Of a stretch of 64,000 nt of DNA, positions 49,414 through 59,187 are shown piece after piece. Where the stretch lies: assembly GCF_002238045.1 (NCBI RefSeq), contig NZ_NBYO01000001.1, forward strand, positions 558,001-622,000, in the 5' to 3' direction. A program made the position numbers and the translations under genes. Under the pieces are notes generated by a model. It made no database searches and was not told the origin of the DNA. It saw nothing but the letters and a program-made list of their open reading frames with translations. Every line of letters starts with the position of its first letter. Within the stretch, counting starts at the first letter, position 1. The stretch is from Notoacmeibacter marinus (lineage in GTDB: Bacteria > Pseudomonadota > Alphaproteobacteria > Rhizobiales > Rhizobiaceae).

Positions 49414-51570
49414 ATGGCCGGACGCAAGAAAAAACTGCGCATCGAACCGAGGCTGGACGGACCGGCGACACCACGCAAACGGAGTGGCCAGACCGTGCCG
49501 GCATCCTCGCGACGGAAGCCTTCCACGAAGGGTCGCAAGCGCGCCCCCGCCCGCAAGCGCCGCGGTCTTTTCGGCGGCGCGCTCTACTGGTCGCTCACGC
49601 TGTCGCTCTGGATGGCGATCGGTCTTGGCGTCGTCTTCGGTTACTACGCGCTGAAAATGCCGCCGACGAGCGAATGGGCCATTCCCGACCGGCCGCCCAA
49701 TGTGCGAATCGTCTCCGTCGATGGCGAACTGGTCGCCAATCGCGGCATGACCGGCGGCGAAGCCATCGGCATCGAGGATATGAGCCCGTTCATCCCGCAG
49801 GCGGTGATCGCCATCGAGGACCGGCGCTTCTACCACCATTTTGGCATCGACCCGATCGGCATCACCCGCGCCGTGTTCAACAAGGTTGCCAAGGGCGGGC
49901 GCACGCGGGGCGCATCGACGCTGACGCAGCAGCTTGCGAAGAACCTCTTCCTGTCGCCCGAGCGCTCCATCGAGCGCAAGGCGCAGGAAGCGATGATGGC
50001 GCTCTGGCTGGAGCGCAAATATTCCAAGGACGCCATCCTGCAGATGTATCTGAACCGGGTCTATTTCGGTTCGGGCGCGTATGGCGTGGAAGCCGCATCG
50101 CGCCGCTATTTCGGCAAGAGCGCGCGGGAAGTGACCGTCGATGAAGCGGCGCTTCTCGCCGGACTTCTGAAGGCGCCCTCGGCCCTGTCCCCCGCCAAGG
50201 CGCCGGACAAGGCGAAGGCCCGTGCCGAGGTCGTGCTGGCGGCGATGAAGGATCAGGGCATGTTGACGGACAGCCAGTTCGTCACCGCCATGAGCGCGCC
50301 GGTCACGCGCGCCGCCGCCCATTGGAACGGCTCGGAGCATTATGTCGCCGACCATGTAATGGACGAACTGCCGGGGCTGATCGGCGATGTGCGCGACGAT
50401 CTCATCGTCTATACGACGATCGACCTGACGCTGCAGCGCATGGGCGAGAAGGCGATCCGCGGGCGAATCGCCGAAAACGGCCGCGAAAAGAATTTCAGCC
50501 AGGGCGCGCTCGTTTCGCTGGATGGCTCCGGCGCGGTTCGTGCGCTTGTCGGCGGACGCGATTACGCACAGAGCCAGTTCGACCGCGCGACCGAAGCACG
50601 CCGGCAACCGGGCTCGACCTTCAAGCCCTTCGTCTATCTGACCGCCATTGAGAATGGCTGGCGGCCGGAATCGCGCGTCACCGACGCGCCGGTCCGCTAC
50701 GGCAAATGGGCTCCGGAAAATTACGGCGGCAAATATTTTGGCGAAGTCACGCTGGCCGAGGCATTGCGGCGCTCGCTCAACTCCGTGGCGGCGCAACTCA
50801 TCATGGCGGTCACGCCGGAAAGGGTGGTCGATACCGCCATGAAAATGGGGATCGAAAGCCCGCTATCGATCAACGCATCGCTCGCCCTCGGCACCTCGGA
50901 AGTCACCCCGCTGGAACTGGCCTCGGCCTATGTCCCCTTTTCCAATGGCGGCTACCGGCCAATGCTGCACATGATCGACCGGGTCGAAGACCGGAACGGC
51001 AAGGTCGTCTACCAGTTTGAAGGGAACGCGCCGCGCGTTCTCTCCAACGAGGCGCTCGGCATGATGAACTTCATGATGAACGGCACAATCGAGGCGGGCA
51101 CCGGACGCAACGCCGCCTTCGGCTGGCCCGCCGCCGGCAAGACCGGCACCACGAACAAGAGCCGCGACGCATGGTTCGTCGGTTACACATCCAATCTCGT
51201 CACCGCCGTCTGGTTCGGCAATGACGATGGCGCGCCGATGAAGAACGTCACCGGCGGCTCTATGCCTGCCAAAGCCTGGAAACAGTTCATGACAACCGCC
51301 CATCAGGGCCTGCGCAAGCGGCCACTTCCGGGCCATTTCACCCCGTCGCTTTTGCCGGACGGCGTGATCGCCAGTCATGATCGCCGGCCTGTCGGCGCCA
51401 TCGAAACGCGCCAGCATTTCGACGAGACGGACGCCCGGATCCGGGACATCATTTCCGGCGGACAGAAGCGCAGCGACGCGCCGCGTCCGCAAGCGGGAGT
51501 GGGCGATAAGGTTATCGGACGGGTGAAAGAGCGAACGGGCGGTTTTCTGGACCGGCTTTTCGGGCAGTAA
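49414..51570 (+). CDS. Class A penicillin-binding protein 1A
   Basis: A 718-residue bifunctional peptidoglycan synthase. Basic cytoplasmic tail, one span near residue 50-75, GT51 transglycosylase (VIAIEDRRFYHHFGIDPIG with catalytic Glu, GASTLTQQLAKNLFLS), then transpeptidase with Ser in STFKPF, SLN in RRSLNSVA, and KTGTT. All catalytic motifs are intact. The C-terminal tail is short. It makes cell-wall glycan at the periplasmic face of the membrane. Confidence 0.96.
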   Translation: MAGRKKKLRIEPRLDGPATPRKRSGQTVPASSRRKPSTKGRKRAPARKRRGLFGGALYWSLTLSLWMAIGLGVVFGYYALKMPPTSEWAIPDRPPNVRIVSVDGELVANRGMTGGEAIGIEDMSPFIPQAVIAIEDRRFYHHFGIDPIGITRAVFNKVAKGGRTRGASTLTQQLAKNLFLSPERSIERKAQEAMMALWLERKYSKDAILQMYLNRVYFGSGAYGVEAASRRYFGKSAREVTVDEAALLAGLLKAPSALSPAKAPDKAKARAEVVLAAMKDQGMLTDSQFVTAMSAPVTRAAAHWNGSEHYVADHVMDELPGLIGDVRDDLIVYTTIDLTLQRMGEKAIRGRIAENGREKNFSQGALVSLDGSGAVRALVGGRDYAQSQFDRATEARRQPGSTFKPFVYLTAIENGWRPESRVTDAPVRYGKWAPENYGGKYFGEVTLAEALRRSLNSVAAQLIMAVTPERVVDTAMKMGIESPLSINASLALGTSEVTPLELASAYVPFSNGGYRPMLHMIDRVEDRNGKVVYQFEGNAPRVLSNEALGMMNFMMNGTIEAGTGRNAAFGWPAAGKTGTTNKSRDAWFVGYTSNLVTAVWFGNDDGAPMKNVTGGSMPAKAWKQFMTTAHQGLRKRPLPGHFTPSLLPDGVIASHDRRPVGAIETRQHFDETDARIRDIISGGQKRSDAPRPQAGVGDKVIGRVKERTGGFLDRLFGQ

Positions 51571-51669
51571 GCACAGCGGAGAACTTCGTTTCTCGCCAAC
51601 ATTGGAATTGAGAAGGGCGGGCCGCCGAGAGGCAGCCCACCCCATCCCAATTCGCACTGGCAATCCGCG

Positions 51670-52122
51670 TTATTTCTGCAGGATTTCCTCGATCTCATGA
51701 ATCGGATGGTTGGCCAGTTCCTTGTCCACCTCGCCGACGATCCGGTCGGAGACCTCCTTGTGATATTCCTTGCGCATATCGCCAAGAACCTGCGGCGGCG
51801 CAGCGACGATCAGCCGTTCGATCTTGCCATTATGCGCCATCTTGTAGAGGCGGTCCGCAATGGCGCGCGCGAAGCGTTCCTTGCCGAGACGCTGCCAATC
51901 CGTGTCCTCGACCGCACTGCGCTGCGCCCCACCGGCGCCACCGTCATTAAACCGGCCGGGGCGATTGGCGGCCTGCTCACGGTTCGGCGGATTGTCCTGC
52001 TCCATCTCGCGGAAAACGTCGAGATTGGGATAGGTTGCATCGCCCTCATTGCGCAGGAAAAGCGCCTTCTCACCGTCGGCAATCACGACGATGTCGCCAT
52101 GCTTCATTCGAAAATCGGCCAT
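51670..52122 (-). CDS. Host attachment/baeRF family protein
   Basis: A 150-residue protein of the Host_attach group of the bacterial/archaeal eRF1-like superfamily. Its phrases MKHGDIVVIADGEKALFLRNEGD, ADRLYKMAHNGKIERLIVAAPPQVLGDMRKEYHKEV and VDKELANHPIHEIEEIL are typical. The family was named after an Agrobacterium gene needed for plant-cell attachment, but homologues are widespread and the role is unclear. It follows the 73-residue gene with a 44-base gap and is probably part of the same stress unit. Confidence 0.93.
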   Translation of the reverse strand: MADFRMKHGDIVVIADGEKALFLRNEGDATYPNLDVFREMEQDNPPNREQAANRPGRFNDGGAGGAQRSAVEDTDWQRLGKERFARAIADRLYKMAHNGKIERLIVAAPPQVLGDMRKEYHKEVSDRIVGEVDKELANHPIHEIEEILQK

Positions 52123-52166
52123 TCAAAACTCCCTTCAATACAATAAATTAAGACATTCAAACCGGG

Positions 52167-52388
52167 TCAGGCCGTATCGGCCTCATCGCCCTTGGTCACG
52201 CGTGTGGCGCCGGCAGGGCGCTCGAAAGCCCGTTTTTCCTCGTCTTCCTTGGCGATCTTCCTTGCGGGCTGGCCACCGGCCGTTCCCTGCTGATCCGGCG
52301 TCTCGCCATGCCCGAACGATTCCGGCGTTTCAAGCCGGGTCTGACGTTCGCCCTTTTCTTCAAGCATCTGCCTGGTTTCGCCTGCCAT
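52167..52388 (-). CDS. Small disordered hydrophilic protein (73 aa)
   Basis: A highly charged protein: MAGETRQMLEEKGERQTRLETPESFGHGETPDQQG, then RKIAKEDEEKRAFERPAG. No hydrophobic core, so likely disordered. I do not recognise a family. AGGAAA before the ATG at 52388. A perfect sigma-EcfG promoter element lies 38-63 bases upstream, which marks it as a general-stress gene. Confidence 0.72.
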   Translation of the reverse strand: MAGETRQMLEEKGERQTRLETPESFGHGETPDQQGTAGGQPARKIAKEDEEKRAFERPAGATRVTKGDEADTA

Positions 52389-52425
52389 CTGCGATTTCCT
52401 TTCGTGATGATTTGTTCGGAAGCTC

Positions 52426-52451
52426 AACGCGAAGCGCGCCGTCAGCGTTCC
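52426..52451 (-). promoter_or_regulatory. Sigma-EcfG promoter (perfect consensus) for the 73-aa gene and host-attachment gene
   Basis: On the minus strand GGAAC (52451-52447), 17-base spacer, CGTT (52429-52426). This is an exact match to GGAAC-N17-CGTT. A second overlapping GGAAC lies just upstream. The distance to the ATG is 37 bases. Confidence 0.75.
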
Positions 52452-52629
52452 GTTCCGAAAGCGCGGAATAGCTTTGCCGAGTTTCGCCGCTTCATGAAAA
52501 AGCGGTTGCCTCCGTCCCTACCGAAGACATCGCCATTTCTTTAGAACGACAGGGCATCGGCCCATCTTTACCGGCATCGTGGCGCGGACCCTCTTCGCGC
52601 CGTTGACGAAAGAGAAGACGGAGCTAGGC

Positions 52630-52914
52630 ATGGCCCTGAAAGTGCTGACCGCAAACCGGCTGAAGGACGGCGAAGTCGTCTATTACAATCACGCCGAGGG
52701 CTGGACGCCGACCTTCGCCGGCGCATCGATCGCGCGGGATACCGAGACGGTGGAGACCCTTCAGAAGACGGGGGCAGCCGCCGCTGCGCGCAACGAGGTC
52801 GTCGATGTGAATCTGATCGACGTCATGCACGATGGCGACGACATCAAGCCGCTGCGCCTGCGGGAGATCATCCGCGCGTCCGGCCCGACGACCCATCCCC
52901 AATTCGCCCGCTGA
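52630..52914 (+). CDS. DUF2849 family protein
   Basis: A 94-residue protein, MALKVLTANRLKDGEVVYYNHAEGWTPTF and EVVDVNLIDVMHDGDDIKPLRLREIIRASGP, matching DUF2849, which sits directly before cysI in alphaproteobacteria. It may be an accessory of sulfite reduction, perhaps for siroheme or electron supply; this is inference. GGAG upstream of the ATG. cysG, which often precedes it, is not in this position. Confidence 0.9.
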   Translation: MALKVLTANRLKDGEVVYYNHAEGWTPTFAGASIARDTETVETLQKTGAAAAARNEVVDVNLIDVMHDGDDIKPLRLREIIRASGPTTHPQFAR

Positions 52915-52926
52915 AACGAGATCACC

Positions 52927-54591
52927 ATGTATCGTTACGATGAATTCGACGCTGCCTTCGTTGCCGCCCGGACCAAAGAGTTTTCGGGACAGGTTGAGCG
53001 GCGGCTTTCCGGCGAACTGACCGAAGACCAGTTCAAGCCGCTGCGGCTGATGAACGGCGTCTATCTGCAGCTTCATGCCTACATGCTGCGCGTCGCCATT
53101 CCCTATGGCACGCTGAACAGCCGGCAGATGCGGAAGCTTGCCCATATCGCGCGGACCTACGACCGCGGTTACGGGCACTTCACCACGCGCCAGAACATCC
53201 AGTTCAACTGGCCGAAGCTCTCCGACATTCCGGCGATCCTGGAAGAACTGGCAGAGGTCGAGATGCACGCCATCCAGACCTCTGGAAACTGCATCAGGAA
53301 CGTAACCTCCGACCAGTTCGCCGGCGCCGCCGCCGACGAGGTCGCCGACCCACGCCCCTATGCCGAAATCCTCCGGCAATGGTCGACCGTCCACCCGGAA
53401 TTCAGCTATCTGCCTCGCAAGTTCAAGATCGCGGTGACTGGCGCAGAGGACGACCGCGCAGCCATCCAGTTCCACGATATCGGCCTGCAGTTGAAGGCGA
53501 ACGAGGCCGGTGAGATCGGTTTTGTCGTCTATGTCGGCGGCGGCCAGGGCCGGACGCCCGTCATCGCCAAACTGATCGCGGATTTCGTGCCGGAAGAGCA
53601 CCTACTCTCCTATGTCACCGCGATTTTGCGGGTCTACAATCTGCATGGCCGGCGCGACAACAAATACAAGGCGCGCATCAAGATCCTCGTCAACGAGATG
53701 GGTACGGACGTCTTCCGTAGCGAAGTCGAAGCCGAATGGTCGCATCTGAAGGATGGCGAACTGACGCTGCCGGACGCGGATATCGGAGCGATCCAGGCTT
53801 ATTTCGCGCCACCGGCGCTGCCGGACCGCGCCGAGGGTGTTGTGACCGAGATCGCCGCGCGCAAACGCCTGCCCGGTTTCGACGAGTGGCGTCGGCAGAA
53901 CGTCGCGGCACACCGTCATCCCGACTATGCGGTCGTCACCGTTTCGCTCAAAGGCATCGGCGATATTCCGGGCGACGCAACAGCCGATCAGATGGACGCC
54001 ATCGCCGATCTTGCCGAGCGCTACTCCTCGGACGAATTGCGCGTGACGCATGAGCAGAATCTGGTGCTGCCGCATGTCGCACGCGCCGATCTGCCGGCGG
54101 TGTTCGAGGCGCTCGAAGAGATCGGTCTCGCCACGGCCAATGCCGGTCTTGCCACCGACATCATCGCCTGCCCCGGCCTCGATTACTGCGCGCTTGCCAA
54201 TGCGCGGTCGATCCCCGTGGCGCAGGACATCTCGAACCGCCTTGCCGACCGCCAGCAGCAGATCGGCGAGTTGAAGATCAAGATTTCCGGCTGCATCAAT
54301 GCCTGCGGGCACCACCATGTCGGCCATATCGGCATTCTGGGCGTAGAGAAGAAGGGCACGGAACTCTACCAGGTGACGCTCGGCGGATCGGCCGACCAGA
54401 ACGCGGCCATTGGCGACATTATCGGCCGTGGCTTTTCGTTCGAAGAAATCGGCGGCGCCATCGAGACCATTGTCGACACCTATCTGGCCGAGCGGCTAGG
54501 ACAGGAAGAAACCTTCCTGTCCTATCTACACCGCGCTGGGTCCGCACCGTTCAAGGAGGCGCTTTATGGCCCTTCATCGAAAGCAGCCTGA
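52927..54591 (+). CDS. cysI: Sulfite (nitrite/sulfite) reductase hemoprotein subunit
   Basis: A 554-residue siroheme/4Fe-4S enzyme reducing sulfite to sulfide. The cluster ligands lie in CPGLDYCALANA and KISGCINACGHHHVGHIG (Cys spaced 6 and then 4, as in the family). The N-terminal TTRQNIQFNWPKL holds conserved Arg/Lys for anion binding. The electron donor is not encoded here. It is in the operon DUF2849-cysI-cysH and overlaps cysH by 26 bases. Confidence 0.95.
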   Translation: MYRYDEFDAAFVAARTKEFSGQVERRLSGELTEDQFKPLRLMNGVYLQLHAYMLRVAIPYGTLNSRQMRKLAHIARTYDRGYGHFTTRQNIQFNWPKLSDIPAILEELAEVEMHAIQTSGNCIRNVTSDQFAGAAADEVADPRPYAEILRQWSTVHPEFSYLPRKFKIAVTGAEDDRAAIQFHDIGLQLKANEAGEIGFVVYVGGGQGRTPVIAKLIADFVPEEHLLSYVTAILRVYNLHGRRDNKYKARIKILVNEMGTDVFRSEVEAEWSHLKDGELTLPDADIGAIQAYFAPPALPDRAEGVVTEIAARKRLPGFDEWRRQNVAAHRHPDYAVVTVSLKGIGDIPGDATADQMDAIADLAERYSSDELRVTHEQNLVLPHVARADLPAVFEALEEIGLATANAGLATDIIACPGLDYCALANARSIPVAQDISNRLADRQQQIGELKIKISGCINACGHHHVGHIGILGVEKKGTELYQVTLGGSADQNAAIGDIIGRGFSFEEIGGAIETIVDTYLAERLGQEETFLSYLHRAGSAPFKEALYGPSSKAA

Positions 54592-55831
54592 GACCTTTCC
54601 CACGATCGAGGAGAAGGCGGCATGGCTGGACGAGACCTATGGCCATCTATCGGCTGGCGAGATCGTCCGGGTTTCCATCGAGACGCTCTTTCCTGGGGCC
54701 ATCGGCACGGTTTCCTCTTTCGGCGCGGATTCCGCGGCGCTGTTGAAGCTGATCGCCGATGTCGATCCCGCGACGCCCGTCGCCTTTCTGGATACGGGCC
54801 AGCATTTTGGCGAGACGCTCGGCTATCGCGACGATCTGGCCGTCGATCTGGGGCTCACCAATCTGCAGATCGTCCATCCGAAAGCCGATGCGCTTGGCCG
54901 TTTCGATCCGGCCAACGATCTGCACAAGAGCGACACCGACCAATGCTGCGATATTCGCAAGGTCGAGCCGATGGCGCGCGCCGTCGCGCCGTTCGATGCC
55001 TGGTTCACGGGGCGCAAGCGCTACCAGAGCGCCCAGCGCGCCGAGATGCCGGTCTTCGAAGCCGTCGGGCCGCGTATCCGCATCAACCCGCTGGCGCGCT
55101 GGACGACTGAAGATCAGGCCAACTTCATGCGCGCCAACGATCTGCGCGAAAACCCACTGGTCGCGTTCGGCTATCTGTCCATTGGCTGTTTTCCCTGCAC
55201 TCAACCATCCAGTGACGGTGATGAGCGGTCGGGCCGGTGGGCCGGGCAGGCCAAAACGGAATGCGGAATTCATCTGGACGGGCTCGTCGCAATCGACGGC
55301 CAAGGAGACGCCATGAACGAGAGCAAGACGAAAATCTGGAATGGCGAAACCTTCATCGACGATGAATGGATCGAGGCTGAAACGGTAGCCGATCTTGCGC
55401 CGTCTCGCCCATCGATCCTGCCCGTTGCCGAATGGCAGGCGCTCGGCGATGAAGGCCGACAGGCTCACGGCGCGCCCATCGGCGTCCGGCTGGAGCCGGG
55501 CGACGATATCGCGGCCATTATCGAAGCGCTGGACGACCTGCCGATCGTTGCGCTTTCCTTTCCCGCCTATACGGACGGGCGCAGCTATTCGAAAGCCGTG
55601 CGTCTGCGTCGCGCCGGCTATGACGGGCCAATCCGCGCCGTGGGCGATGTGCTTTACGATCAGGTCGATCATATGATCCGCACAGGCTTTTCGGAACTTG
55701 TCATCACGAATGCGCCGACGATCGCCAAGCTGGAGCGCGCCGAGTTGCCGGGCATCGATCATCGTTATCAGCCTTCGCTGGATGAAGAGCAAAAGACCAA
55801 CCGTTTTACATGGCGGCGCCACGCCGCCTAA
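54566..55831 (+). CDS. cysH: Fusion of 4Fe-4S adenylyl-sulfate reductase (CysH) with DUF934 domain
   Basis: A 421-residue protein with two parts. Residues 1-245: PAPS/APS reductase with SFGADSAALLKL nucleotide loop, FLDTGQHFGET, the four cluster Cys (127, 128, 208 and 211) marking the 4Fe-4S APS-reducing type, and catalytic Cys233 in TECGIH. Residues 250-421: DUF934 domain (WNGETFIDDEWIEAE, IGVRLEPGDDIAAI, LSFPAYTDGRSYSKAVRLR and RRAGYDGPIRAVGDVLYDQ), found as a separate gene in most relatives. There is no stop between them. A well-placed internal ribosome site precedes Met250. Confidence 0.94.
   Translation: MALHRKQPETFPTIEEKAAWLDETYGHLSAGEIVRVSIETLFPGAIGTVSSFGADSAALLKLIADVDPATPVAFLDTGQHFGETLGYRDDLAVDLGLTNLQIVHPKADALGRFDPANDLHKSDTDQCCDIRKVEPMARAVAPFDAWFTGRKRYQSAQRAEMPVFEAVGPRIRINPLARWTTEDQANFMRANDLRENPLVAFGYLSIGCFPCTQPSSDGDERSGRWAGQAKTECGIHLDGLVAIDGQGDAMNESKTKIWNGETFIDDEWIEAETVADLAPSRPSILPVAEWQALGDEGRQAHGAPIGVRLEPGDDIAAIIEALDDLPIVALSFPAYTDGRSYSKAVRLRRAGYDGPIRAVGDVLYDQVDHMIRTGFSELVITNAPTIAKLERAELPGIDHRYQPSLDEEQKTNRFTWRRHAA
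55302..55315 (+). promoter_or_regulatory. Internal ribosome binding site and ATG of the DUF934 part
   Basis: AAGGAG at 55302-55307 followed after five bases by ATG at 55313, in the cysH frame (codon 250). It looks like the ancestral start of the separate DUF934 gene, kept inside the fusion. It could give a 172-residue second product. Confidence 0.65.
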
Positions 55832-55928
55832 AGCCCTGCCTGGCCGGTGAACAGACCGGCACGCTGCTTGCCGGCCGAACGCACTGGAATATCTCTTCGC
55901 TCTGATTTCGAAGTTGGAGCAGCAATCG

Positions 55929-57269
55929 ATGAGCAAGGCGGTCGACGATTACGTCAAGAGCTTCATGAAGGGGCTGGAAAAACGAAACCCCGCGCAGACG
56001 GAGTTTTATCAGGCCGTTCGCGAAGTCGCCTGTTCCGTCGCACCGGTCTATCTGGACCGCAAGGACTGGGTGCAGGACCAGCTTCTGGAACGATTGACCG
56101 AGCCGGATCGCGTCGTCTCCTTCCGCGTGCCATGGGAAACCGATGACGGGCTGATCCGCGCCAACCGGGCCTGGCGGGTGCAGTTCAACCACGCCATCGG
56201 ACCGTATAAGGGCGGGCTTCGCTTTTCCGACACCGTGACGGAAAGCGTGCTGAAGTTTCTCGGCTTCGAGCAGACCTTCAAGAATGCGTTGACGGGTTTG
56301 CCCATGGGCGGGGCGAAAGGCGGCTCCAATTTCAATCCGAAAGACAAGAGTGAGCGCGAGATCATGCGCTTCTGCCAGTCGCTGATGAACGAGTTGCATC
56401 GTCATATCGGCGAGGACATCGACGTACCGGCGGGTGATATCGGCGTCGGTTCTCGCGAGATCAGCTATCTGTTCGGCCAATACGTCAAGATCAACAATCG
56501 CTGGGCAGGCGTTCTAACCGGCAAGGGCACCTGCTTCGGCGGGTCGGCGATACGGACGGAAGCCACCGGCTGGGGCGTGGTCTACTTCCTGCGCGCCATG
56601 CTGCAGCGAATCGGCGAGGACATCGAGGGTCGGACGTTCTGCATTTCCGGGGCCGGCAATGTCGCGACCCATGCGGCGGAAAAGGTGCTCGATCTGAACG
56701 GCAAGGTTCTGAGCCTCTCCGACTCCACCGGCACGCTCTATTTCAAGGACGGGCTGCGCCAGGACGATATCGACGCCATACGGACGCTGAAATCCGAGAA
56801 GGGCAGTCTTGGCGATTATGACGGCAAAGGCACGTTCCGAAAAGGTAAAACGCCCTGGTCGATCAAATGCAACGTCGCCCTGCCCTGTGCGACGCAGAAC
56901 GAGCTGGGCGAAGATGACGCCGAGACGCTGATCGAGAACGGCGTCACCGCCATTGTCGAGGGCGCGAATATGCCTCTGACTGCCAAGGCGCTCGAACAGG
57001 TGCGCAAGGCGAAGATCCTCTACGCGCCGGGCAAGGCCTCCAATGCCGGCGGCGTTGCCGTATCGGGCCTGGAGCAGACGCAGAACGCCATGCGCATGTC
57101 GTGGTCGAGCGAGGAGGTCGACCGTCGCCTCGTTTCCATCATGGAAGAGATGCATGGCCGCTGCCTTGAGCACGGCATGAAGGACGACCATGTCGATTAT
57201 GTCGACGGCGCGAATATTGCAGCGTTCCTTAAGGTCGCCGCCGCCTTGAAGAGCTACGGCGTCTGGTAG
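55929..57269 (+). CDS. gdhA: NADP-specific glutamate dehydrogenase
   Basis: A 446-residue hexameric enzyme making glutamate from 2-oxoglutarate and ammonium. GPYKGGLRF (2-oxoglutarate Lys), GLPMGGAKGGSNF (catalytic Lys), GSREISYLFGQY, ATGWGVVYFL and FCISGAGNVATHAAEK are all intact. The start at 55929 has GGAG nine bases before; a TTG at 55914 is also in frame. It converges on panC with a 31-base gap. Confidence 0.97.
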   Translation: MSKAVDDYVKSFMKGLEKRNPAQTEFYQAVREVACSVAPVYLDRKDWVQDQLLERLTEPDRVVSFRVPWETDDGLIRANRAWRVQFNHAIGPYKGGLRFSDTVTESVLKFLGFEQTFKNALTGLPMGGAKGGSNFNPKDKSEREIMRFCQSLMNELHRHIGEDIDVPAGDIGVGSREISYLFGQYVKINNRWAGVLTGKGTCFGGSAIRTEATGWGVVYFLRAMLQRIGEDIEGRTFCISGAGNVATHAAEKVLDLNGKVLSLSDSTGTLYFKDGLRQDDIDAIRTLKSEKGSLGDYDGKGTFRKGKTPWSIKCNVALPCATQNELGEDDAETLIENGVTAIVEGANMPLTAKALEQVRKAKILYAPGKASNAGGVAVSGLEQTQNAMRMSWSSEEVDRRLVSIMEEMHGRCLEHGMKDDHVDYVDGANIAAFLKVAAALKSYGVW

Positions 57270-57300
57270 CGCACGTCTCGTATCTGCGTGCAAAGTCCGT

Positions 57301-58170
57301 TCAGCGGCGCGGACCTTTGACGGTCAGGTTGTCGATCAACCGCACGCCACCCAGAAAGGCTGCGCCGACGAGCCGTCCGTCGCGGTCGCGCTCGTCCATC
57401 GGCTGCAAATCTTCCGCACCGACGAGAGCCAGGTAATCGATCTTCTCGAAGCCGTCTTCGAGGATCGCAGCCTGGGTGCGGTTGAGCGTGCCGGCGATAT
57501 CTGCTCCGCCCTCTATGGCATCCACGGCGTTGGTCATCGCTCTATAAAGCGCAGACGCCTTCCTGCGGTCGTCGGCCGATAACCGACTATTGCGCGATGA
57601 AAGCGCCAGGCCGTCCTTTTCACGGACGGTCGGCGCACCGATGATCTCCACATCCATATCGAGATCGCGCACCATGCGGCGCAGCACGGCGAGCTGTTGG
57701 AAATCCTTTTCGCCGAACACAGCCGAATGCGGCCGGACCTGATTGAAGAGTTTGCAGACCACCGTCGCCACTCCGGCGAAATGACCGGGCCGATGCGCGC
57801 CTTCCAGCGGGATGGCCGGCCCCTCGACCACAATACTGGTGGCGAAGCCAGAGGGATAAAGCTCTTCGGTCGCGGGTGCATAAAGCATATGCGCGCCCAG
57901 TTCGGTCACCAGTTCGCGGTCGGTGTCCTCGGTGCGGGGGTAATTGGCCAGATCCGTCCGGTCGTTGAACTGCTTGGGGTTGACGAACAGGCTGACAATC
58001 ACCCGGTCGGCGTCTTTCTGCGCAAGCCGCACAAGGCTGGCATGGCCTTCATGGAGCGCGCCCATCGTCGGCACGAGGCCGACGCGCAGGCCGTCCGCCT
58101 TCCACGCCGCGACATGGCGGCGCAATTCATCGATCTGGCGAACCAGCAATATCGGTTGCTTGTCGGTCAT
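57301..58170 (-). CDS. panC: Pantothenate synthetase
   Basis: A 289-residue ligase joining pantoate and beta-alanine. PTMGALHEGHASLVRLA with HxGH nucleotidyl-transfer motif, VSLFVNPKQF, FGEKDFQQL and DGLALSSRNSRL are standard. It follows panB by three bases, the usual pair for coenzyme A synthesis. Confidence 0.97.
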   Translation of the reverse strand: MTDKQPILLVRQIDELRRHVAAWKADGLRVGLVPTMGALHEGHASLVRLAQKDADRVIVSLFVNPKQFNDRTDLANYPRTEDTDRELVTELGAHMLYAPATEELYPSGFATSIVVEGPAIPLEGAHRPGHFAGVATVVCKLFNQVRPHSAVFGEKDFQQLAVLRRMVRDLDMDVEIIGAPTVREKDGLALSSRNSRLSADDRRKASALYRAMTNAVDAIEGGADIAGTLNRTQAAILEDGFEKIDYLALVGAEDLQPMDERDRDGRLVGAAFLGGVRLIDNLTVKGPRR

Positions 58171-58173
58171 GGC

Positions 58174-59016
58174 TCAGTTCTTCGCTGTCTTCGAAGCCGG
58201 CGCCCGATCGCCAAAGAGGTGTTCGGGACCGGGGAAGCGCCGGGCGCGCACGTCGGAAGCGTAAGAGGAAATCGCTTCGCGTCCGGCAACGGCCCAATCG
58301 CCGTAGCGCTTGACGAATTTCGGTTTGAAATCCTCGAACAGACCCAGCATGTCGTCGGTGACGAGAATCTGGCCGTCGCATCTGGGCGACGCGCCAATGC
58401 CGATGGTTGGAATATCGATCGTTTCAGTGACCGTCTCGGCGATGGAAGCCGTGACCTTTTCCAGCACGACTGAAAAAGCGCCAGCTTCGGCCACGGCCTT
58501 CGCGTCGTCCAGAAGCTTTTCGGCGGCATCGCCCCGGCCCTGCACCTTGTAGCCGCCAACCGTGTTGATGGCCTGTGGCAGAAGGCCGATATGCGCCATG
58601 ACAGGAATGCCGCGCTCGGTCAGAAAGCGGATCGTCTCGGCCTGCACGGCGCCGCCTTCCAGCTTGACCGCGCCGGCTTCGCCTTCCGTCATCAGGCGGG
58701 CAGCGCTCTCGAACGCCTGTTGCGGCCCGGCCTCGTAAGCGCCGAAGGGTAAATCGACCACCATGAGCGGTCGTGTCAGGCCACGCCTCACCGCACGCGC
58801 ATGCATGAGCATCATGTCCATCGTCACGCCGACCGTGGAGGGCAGGCCATGCACCACGACGCCGAGCGAATCACCGACCAGCACCAGTTCGCAATGCTCG
58901 TCCATCAAACGCGCAATGGGTGTGGTATAGGCCGTCAGACAGACGATCGGCTCGCCGCCCTTCATCGCCTGAATATCCGGCGGCGTCAGGCTTTTCATGG
59001 TCCCGGTCGCGCTCAT
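58174..59016 (-). CDS. panB: 3-methyl-2-oxobutanoate hydroxymethyltransferase
   Basis: A 280-residue enzyme that makes ketopantoate with methylene-THF. [28 protein letters not shown] (metal-binding Asp), KLEGG and GHIGLLPQ-like [11 protein letters not shown], and [15 protein letters not shown] are typical. The start at 59016 has GGGAGG nine bases upstream; the frame is open 96 bases further but that gives a basic leader not typical of PanB. Confidence 0.96.
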   Translation of the reverse strand: MSATGTMKSLTPPDIQAMKGGEPIVCLTAYTTPIARLMDEHCELVLVGDSLGVVVHGLPSTVGVTMDMMLMHARAVRRGLTRPLMVVDLPFGAYEAGPQQAFESAARLMTEGEAGAVKLEGGAVQAETIRFLTERGIPVMAHIGLLPQAINTVGGYKVQGRGDAAEKLLDDAKAVAEAGAFSVVLEKVTASIAETVTETIDIPTIGIGASPRCDGQILVTDDMLGLFEDFKPKFVKRYGDWAVAGREAISSYASDVRARRFPGPEHLFGDRAPASKTAKN

Positions 59017-59187
59017 GGCCCGTGGCCTCCCTCTTCTCGGCCGCAATCGATATGGCGGCGGGGCACCGTTAGCATTTTTCGGCCCGGTGGCCATAGTCAT
59101 GCCGCTTTGCACAAATCGGCGTATTTACCGCTTCGCAAAGTGGATAGGGCACAATGACCGTCGAACACGCGACGAAAGGCCGGTTGC

